This document shows positions 6,322 through 9,492 of a DNA stretch of 9,492 nucleotides, in pieces. Origin of the DNA: Acidithiobacillus ferruginosus. Its GTDB lineage: Bacteria > Pseudomonadota > Gammaproteobacteria > Acidithiobacillales > Acidithiobacillaceae. A program made the translations under genes and the position numbers. The notes under the pieces were generated by a model. The model had not been told where the DNA came from. It made no database searches and saw nothing but the letters and a program-made list of their open reading frames with translations. The DNA is taken from contig NZ_JABBDR010000259.1 in the NCBI RefSeq assembly GCF_018854495.1, forward strand, positions 1-9,492, read 5' to 3'. Numbering within the stretch: position 1 is the first letter of the stretch; the number at the start of each line of letters is the position of its first letter.

Positions 6322-6684
6322 TCATTGTTTGACCGGCGTGATCCTGGTGATGACGTACCCCCCGGCGGTATCTTTTGCGAAATTGAAATTCACCACTTTT
6401 CCGGCCTTGTAGCCGTTGAGCATGGCCGTGTTCTGGAGCAGGAAACTCATTGACATACCGGGCCAACCAAGGGCTTTGACGGGGCCCATGGCAATGTTGA
6501 CCATGTTCGCATCAGGATTGATGCTGTTGATTTTGCCGTGCCCCATGAAGGTTTGGGCCTGGGTCGCTTGGCCCGACACGGTGCGCATATTGTCCATGCC
6601 CGGCATGTTGCCCGTGGCCGCATATGCCGGAAGCGTGACCGCCGCCGAACACGCCAGGATGAGGGTGAAATAAAAATGTTTCAT
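6322..6684 (-). CDS. Periplasmic CusF-like copper/silver-binding protein
   Basis: 120 aa from the ATG at 6684, chosen because AAGGAG (6691-6696) precedes it by 6 bases and a signal peptide starts there; an upstream in-frame extension adds residues with no signal. Residues 1-22 are the signal peptide, with likely cleavage after AYA. Residues 48-116 form a CusF-type small barrel: GHGKINSINPDANMVNIAMG, then PVKALGWPGMSMSF and ending YVITRITP. CusF binds Cu(I)/Ag(I) through two Met, one His and a Trp cation-pi contact. Trp74, Met77 and Met79 are present, while the His position (usually IAHGPI or similar) is Met66. An extra Met-rich linker (MPGMDNM, 27-33) precedes the domain. The usual CusCBA efflux partners are not in the window; the nearest upstream gene on its strand is a Met-rich winged-helix protein, about 400 bp away. 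Confidence 0.85.
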   Translation of the reverse strand: MKHFYFTLILACSAAVTLPAYAATGNMPGMDNMRTVSGQATQAQTFMGHGKINSINPDANMVNIAMGPVKALGWPGMSMSFLLQNTAMLNGYKAGKVVNFNFAKDTAGGYVITRITPVKQ

Positions 6685-7090
6685 GTTTGTCTCCTTGCTG
6701 TTGGTGAACTGTTCGTTTATCAAAGTTTAAACACTTGGTTATGGCAACAATTTCCGGTGTCCCTCCTTTCCGCCCACGGCGAAATTGCGCGTCCGTACCA
6801 CTCGCCTATTTATCATTCATGCTTGGTTTTCGTGTCATCTCCGTTATTTGAAGTAATATCGTCCAACCCTTCCGTCCCGCCGCTCGGGTCCGCCTGGACA
6901 CTGAGCGCAGCGTCCCAATCGGCTCCGTTGTTTGAAAAACATGAATAACCTCAAATGTTTAGTAGTTAATGTAATATGCAACTTAAAAACTAACGGAACC
7001 TTCTCCATTTGTCAACGTGATCCAAGACATCATGATTCAAGCGATCACTCCGGGGGCGCACATCGGTCCATTCCCGCCCCTGGGGAACCG
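6685..7090. other. Intergenic region upstream of the CusF-like gene
   Basis: About 400 bp without a supported gene. It should hold the CusF-like gene's promoter if that gene is transcribed separately. CTCCGTTATTTGAA (6839-6852) and CTCCGTTGTTTGAA (6923-6936) are a 14-bp direct repeat with one mismatch, 84 bp apart (about eight helical turns), possibly paired regulator sites. Bases 6940-7020 are AT-rich. No clear -35/-10 pair or known metal-regulator box (CueR, CopY or CusR type) stands out. Confidence 0.4.
7053..7080 (-). other. GC-rich hairpin after the Met-rich gene
   Basis: GGGGCG (7053-7058) and CGCCCC (7075-7080) form a perfect 6-bp stem with a 16-base loop, 11 bases beyond the stop codon of the minus-strand Met-rich gene. 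There is no T-run, so it is a weak or factor-assisted terminator at best. Confidence 0.35.
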
Positions 7091-7597
7091 TCAGCCGTTA
7101 GGATTTCTCGACTCCGCACGTAAGCGGATCTTCCCCTGATTCTGCAGGTGGGCCAGCAGGGTGGTCACGCTCGATGGACTCATGGAAAGCGCGGTGGCCA
7201 GCGCCTCAGGGTCCAGGCTGCCGCGCTCCTGAATAAGCTGTAGAACATCACCTTCCCGGGCCGCGAGCCATTCTTCAAAAAGCTGGTGCAGTTCGGGCTG
7301 CGCATAGACCGCCAGGGAAGTGGTGCGACGCATGGTGTCCAGCATTTCCGCGCACATTCCCATGCATGTCCCCATCATCTGTTGCATCGGATTGTCGCCG
7401 CCTTCCGCCCCTTCTCCTTTCTGGCCCATCATCTTCTGCATCATCGTCATGGGGCCTTCGCCGCCATGGCTGTGCTGCCCCATCATTTTTTTCATCATCT
7501 TCATTCCCATGGACATGGGGCTACCACCACCTTCTTTCGACGGCGCGGCGGTTTCGTGCGGACTCTCCGTCTGACCCTCTGGTGCTTTCGTTTCCAT
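7091..7597 (-). CDS. Met-rich protein with C-terminal winged-helix domain, possible metal-responsive regulator
   Basis: 168 aa, ATG at 7597 with a strong AGGAGG (7604-7609). Residues 1-26 are hydrophilic and disordered-looking. Residues 27-89 contain 19 methionines arranged in three related units: PMSMGMKMMKKMMGQ (27-41), PMTMMQKMMGQ (49-59) and PMQQMMGTCMGMC (70-82), with HSH at 42-44 and Cys78/Cys82. Such thioether-rich segments bind Cu(I)/Ag(I) in periplasmic proteins such as CopA/PcoA-type oxidases, but this protein has no signal peptide or membrane helix. Residues 101-162 look like a winged helix: helix DVLQLIQERG, helix DPEALATALS, recognition helix SPSSVTTLLAHLQNQ, then wing GKIRLRAES, similar to MarR or LexA/DprA-type domains. 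The combination suggests a cytoplasmic metal-sensing DNA-binding protein. It lies between a CusF-like gene and a cysteine desulfurase. Not recognised as a named family; the function is inferred. Confidence 0.8.
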   Translation of the reverse strand: METKAPEGQTESPHETAAPSKEGGGSPMSMGMKMMKKMMGQHSHGGEGPMTMMQKMMGQKGEGAEGGDNPMQQMMGTCMGMCAEMLDTMRRTTSLAVYAQPELHQLFEEWLAAREGDVLQLIQERGSLDPEALATALSMSPSSVTTLLAHLQNQGKIRLRAESRNPNG

Positions 7598-7624
7598 TTA
7601 AAACCTCCTGAAGCGGAACCTGTT

Positions 7625-7659
7625 AAAAAGGCATGGTCTGGATACAGATGGACCACGCC
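7625..7659 (-). terminator. Intrinsic terminator after the cysteine desulfurase unit
   Basis: Read on the minus strand: GGCGTGGTC, a 12-base loop, GACCATGCC, then TTTTT. The nine-pair stem (one G-U) followed at once by five T is a classical Rho-independent terminator. It lies 12 bases after the stop of the 39-codon ORF and only about 15 bp before the ribosome site of the Met-rich gene, so that gene depends on readthrough or on a promoter overlapping this hairpin. Confidence 0.75.
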
Positions 7660-7670
7660 CGCTTTTCCCC

Positions 7671-7790
7671 TTACTCGGGAAGCTGAAAAAACGCACCGTA
7701 ATGATAAGGATGAAGTTTGGCCACGCGATCCGGCAGGAGACCTGCGGCTTCTACGACGGCGAGGGCCTGCATGGGCGAGGGGGCACCCAT
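7671..7790 (-). CDS. Small ORF (39 aa) overlapping the cysteine desulfurase stop
   Basis: The ATG shares its A with the TGA of the desulfurase gene (TGATG at 7792-7788), an arrangement typical of translational coupling. The product begins MGAPSPMQALAVVEAAGLLP and continues DRVAKLHPYHYGAFFQLPE. It has a short helical first half and an aromatic/His C-terminal half (HPYHYGAFF), and is followed directly by an intrinsic terminator. No own ribosome site is needed or seen. It matches nothing I recognise; it might be a real accessory microprotein, or the remnant of a larger gene. Confidence 0.45.
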   Translation of the reverse strand: MGAPSPMQALAVVEAAGLLPDRVAKLHPYHYGAFFQLPE

Positions 7791-8941
7791 CAGTTGCCTG
7801 CCGTGCTCGTCAGGTCACGCCAGGCGTTGATCAGGGCGTTTGCCGCCCCGTCGATCTCCGCCTCAGTGGTAAAACGGCCCAGACTTAAACGCAGCGCCCC
7901 CAAGGCTTGCTCCTGGGACACGGACATCGCCGCCAGGACATCACTCACTGTTTGGCCACCTGCATGACAGGCGGAGCCCGTGGATGCGGCGATCTCCAGG
8001 GTGGCGGCGAGGAGTTGCCAGCCAGCCACGCCGGGGAAGGAGAGATTAAGGGTATTAGGCAGGCGCTCGGTGGGATGGCCATTGAGCAGCAGGCCGGGAA
8101 TGGCGATAACCAGTCGCTCATGCAAAGCGTCCCGCAATGCCTGCAGTCGTGCCGCTTCCCGAACCAAGTCCTCCTGTGCCAGCCGAGCTGCCATGCCCAA
8201 GGCCACGATATGCGGCACGTTCTCGGTCCCAGGGCGCAGGCCCCGCTCGTGGTTCGCCCCGGCCATGATCGGCAAAATGGGCGTTCCTTCCCGCACGTAC
8301 AGCGCACCCACGCCCTTGGGCGCGTAGAACTTGTGCCCCGCCAGAGTGAGGAGGTCGGCGCAGAGATCATGGACATCGACCGGGATCTTGCCCGCCGCCT
8401 GGGCGGCATCCACATGCATGAGTGCACCGTGGGCATGAGCGAGAGCGGCGATTTCCAGGATGGGTTGCATCGTCCCCGTTTCGTTGTTGGCGAGCATCAC
8501 GGACACCAGGGCTGTGTCGCGGCGGATAGCCTGCGCCGCCGCCTCCATCCGCACGCGGCCCGTAGCGTCCACCGGCAAGACGGTGAGTTGCCAGCCTTCC
8601 GTTTCCAGCCAGCGCATGGGCTGCATCACCGAGGGGTGTTCGACCGCCGATGTAACCAAGTGGCGCCGCTCCCCCCGCAAGGCCCGCGCGACGCCAAAAA
8701 TTGCCAGGTTATTGGCTTCCGTGGCGCTGCCGCAGAAGATCATATCTCCTGGCCGCCCACCGATCAGCGCCGCCACTTCCGCCCGTGCCATTTCCACTGC
8801 CGCCTTCGCCTCCTCGCCATAAGGATGCGCGGAAGAGGGATTACCGAAACGCTCCCCTAGCCACGGCTGCATGGCCAGCGCCACCAATGGGTCTACCGGG
8901 GTGGTGGCATTGTAGTCGAGGTAGATCGGCAAATCGTTCAA
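7790..8941 (-). CDS. Cysteine desulfurase (NifS/IscS-type, class V aminotransferase fold)
   Basis: 383 aa. The TTG at 8941 is preferred over a TTG nine codons upstream because GGAGGT lies just before it and because the family begins within a few residues of IYLDYNATTPVDP. This PLP enzyme removes sulfur from L-cysteine as a persulfide, giving alanine, to feed Fe-S cluster, thiouridine or other sulfur pathways. Visible landmarks: NATTPVDP (11-18), SATEANNLA (72-80), EHPSV with His102, NNETG (152-156), the cofactor-binding HVDAAQ (Asp178), the Schiff-base lysine in AGHKFYAPKG (Lys204), the RPGTEN loop (236-241), and the catalytic Cys325 in STGSACHAG. All key residues are present, so it should be active. 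There is no IscU, SufE or IscR gene beside it, so it is not a standard isc/suf operon; its setting among metal-handling genes hints at Fe-S repair or sulfur supply during metal stress. Confidence 0.93.
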   Translation of the reverse strand: MNDLPIYLDYNATTPVDPLVALAMQPWLGERFGNPSSAHPYGEEAKAAVEMARAEVAALIGGRPGDMIFCGSATEANNLAIFGVARALRGERRHLVTSAVEHPSVMQPMRWLETEGWQLTVLPVDATGRVRMEAAAQAIRRDTALVSVMLANNETGTMQPILEIAALAHAHGALMHVDAAQAAGKIPVDVHDLCADLLTLAGHKFYAPKGVGALYVREGTPILPIMAGANHERGLRPGTENVPHIVALGMAARLAQEDLVREAARLQALRDALHERLVIAIPGLLLNGHPTERLPNTLNLSFPGVAGWQLLAATLEIAASTGSACHAGGQTVSDVLAAMSVSQEQALGALRLSLGRFTTEAEIDGAANALINAWRDLTSTAGN

Positions 8942-8994
8942 TGGACCTCCACCGAGCCTTCCAAGCAAAAGACCGAGACAAGCTGTTTCGGGGG

Positions 8995-9023
8995 AGTATG
9001 GAAGGATCTCGGAGGTCTTGCAA
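8995..9023 (-). promoter_or_regulatory. Candidate sigma-70 promoter of the cysteine desulfurase
   Basis: On the minus strand TTGCAA (9023-9018) is followed after 17 bases by CATACT (9000-8995), each 4 of 6 to consensus. Transcription would begin near 8988, about 47 bases before the TTG start. Confidence 0.35.
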
Positions 9024-9086
9024 TCGACAGCAGATCAGTGGCACGGCGAGGCAATAGCCAATGGTGTCCGCCATCCCCTTGCCTAC

Positions 9087-9299
9087 TCATTTCCCCAGAT
9101 GGTTCCGCTTTTCAAGATATTCATCACGCTCAATTTCGCCGCGCGCATAGCGCTCGTCCAGGAGTTTGCGGGCGCTTCCCCCGTTGCCATTCACACCGCC
9201 CCTGCATCCATGGCGATGTCTGCAGATAAAAGTGTGCTTGGGTAAGGTTTTGTGATATCTCGGTTTCTGGACACTTTCGGAGTCGAATCTGACCTTCAA
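9087..9299 (-). CDS. SHOCT-domain short protein, probably a remnant
   Basis: The C-terminal 28 residues, ARKLLDERYARGEIERDEYL and EKRNHLGK, are a clear SHOCT (short C-terminal) domain, a two-helix oligomerisation motif normally placed after a membrane helix. Here the preceding frame (TTG at 9299, KHTFICRHRHGCRGGVNGN) has no membrane helix. A GTG at 9194 behind AGGGG would give only 35 aa. Either a very short soluble SHOCT peptide is made or the N-terminal part was lost by frameshift or deletion. It stands upstream of the cysteine desulfurase on the same strand, 145 bp away. Confidence 0.5.
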   Translation of the reverse strand: MKVRFDSESVQKPRYHKTLPKHTFICRHRHGCRGGVNGNGGSARKLLDERYARGEIERDEYLEKRNHLGK

Positions 9300-9309
9300 A
9301 ATGTCCAGA
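9266..9309. repeat. Inverted repeat TCTGGACA/TGTCCAGA
   Basis: TCTGGACA (9266-9273) and TGTCCAGA (9302-9309) are exact inverses separated by 28 bases, and the match extends imperfectly on both sides (CGG outside, TTT inside). It could be an operator pair, a hairpin, or the border of a small mobile element. No T-run follows. Confidence 0.4.
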
Positions 9310-9331
9310 GCCGGTTATCCCCTTAGTCCAA

Positions 9332-9384
9332 AGCGGTTGCCTGATTTCTTTCGGTCACGGCTTGTCCGGGCAGGCCGAACCGCT
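9332..9384 (-). terminator. Long hairpin downstream of the partial transporter gene
   Basis: AGCGGTT-GCCTG (9332-9343) pairs with CAGGC-CG-AACCGCT (9371-9384), 12 pairs with a 2-base bulge, around a 27-base loop. On the minus strand it starts 8 bases after the stop of the partial gene and is followed by TTTGG, a weak T-run, so it probably marks the 3' end of that transcript. Confidence 0.4.
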
Positions 9385-9391
9385 GCACGCT

Positions 9392-9492
<101 letters not shown>

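Noticed and set aside
6182..6412. 76-codon plus-strand frame between the permease and the CusF-like gene
   Set aside because: It runs through the terminator hairpin and into the complement of the CusF-like gene, with no motif.
7286..7888. 200-codon plus-strand frame opposite the Met-rich gene
   Set aside because: Its His-rich text is the complement of Met (ATG/CAT) codons; the minus frame has a strong ribosome site and a folded domain.
7907..8860. 317-codon plus-strand frame opposite the cysteine desulfurase
   Set aside because: The desulfurase on the other strand has all catalytic motifs; this frame is its complement.
8841..9074. Minus-strand frame starting MADTIGYCLAVP just after the SHOCT stop
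   Set aside because: It has an AAGGGG immediately before the ATG (too close), overlaps the desulfurase start in another frame and has no recognisable motif.

Overview
The window looks like an accessory stretch of an acidophilic, chemolithotrophic proteobacterium, most probably Acidithiobacillus. That genus is inferred from gene style (SQR/NDH-2-like flavoprotein beside a TauE/SafE permease, a CusF-like copper protein, a BBP2-type porin, IS110 debris); no marker gene proves it. Base composition is visibly uneven: the TPR and flavoprotein genes (2230-5175) are AT-richer than the porin to their left and the cysteine desulfurase to their right, which suggests a mosaic assembled by transfer and insertion.

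Left part (1-600): the 3' end of an IS110-family transposase gene, broken by a roughly 246-bp non-coding element with near-perfect 40-bp terminal inverted repeats and a target duplication (a MITE). The transposase reading frame resumes exactly after it. Next (600-2131) comes a secreted beta-barrel porin whose upstream region has a textbook enhancer-type layout: two full NtrC-like palindromes 20 bp apart, a further half-site, and a -24/-12 (sigma-54) promoter about 110 bp downstream of the nearer full palindrome. This predicts a porin under nitrogen control.

Middle part (2230-6036), plus strand: a 506-aa TPR protein that stops inside a repeat, a short stretch resembling an insertion-sequence remnant, a flavoprotein of the SQR/NDH-2 superfamily with an unusual hydrophobic insert in its FAD-binding fold, and a TauE/SafE-family permease. 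The last two may cooperate in sulfur-compound oxidation and anion export, but that is inference from family membership.

Right part (6322-9492), all on the minus strand and convergent with the middle part: (reading 9492 to 6322) the end of a probable CDF-type cation transporter, a SHOCT-domain remnant, a NifS/IscS-type cysteine desulfurase with an overlapping 39-codon ORF and an intrinsic terminator, a Met-rich protein with a C-terminal winged-helix domain, and a periplasmic CusF-like Cu/Ag-binding protein. Together these look like a metal-stress neighbourhood. The Met-rich winged-helix protein is the most unusual gene: it may be a one-protein copper/silver sensor made from a thioether-rich metal-binding segment and a DNA-binding domain.
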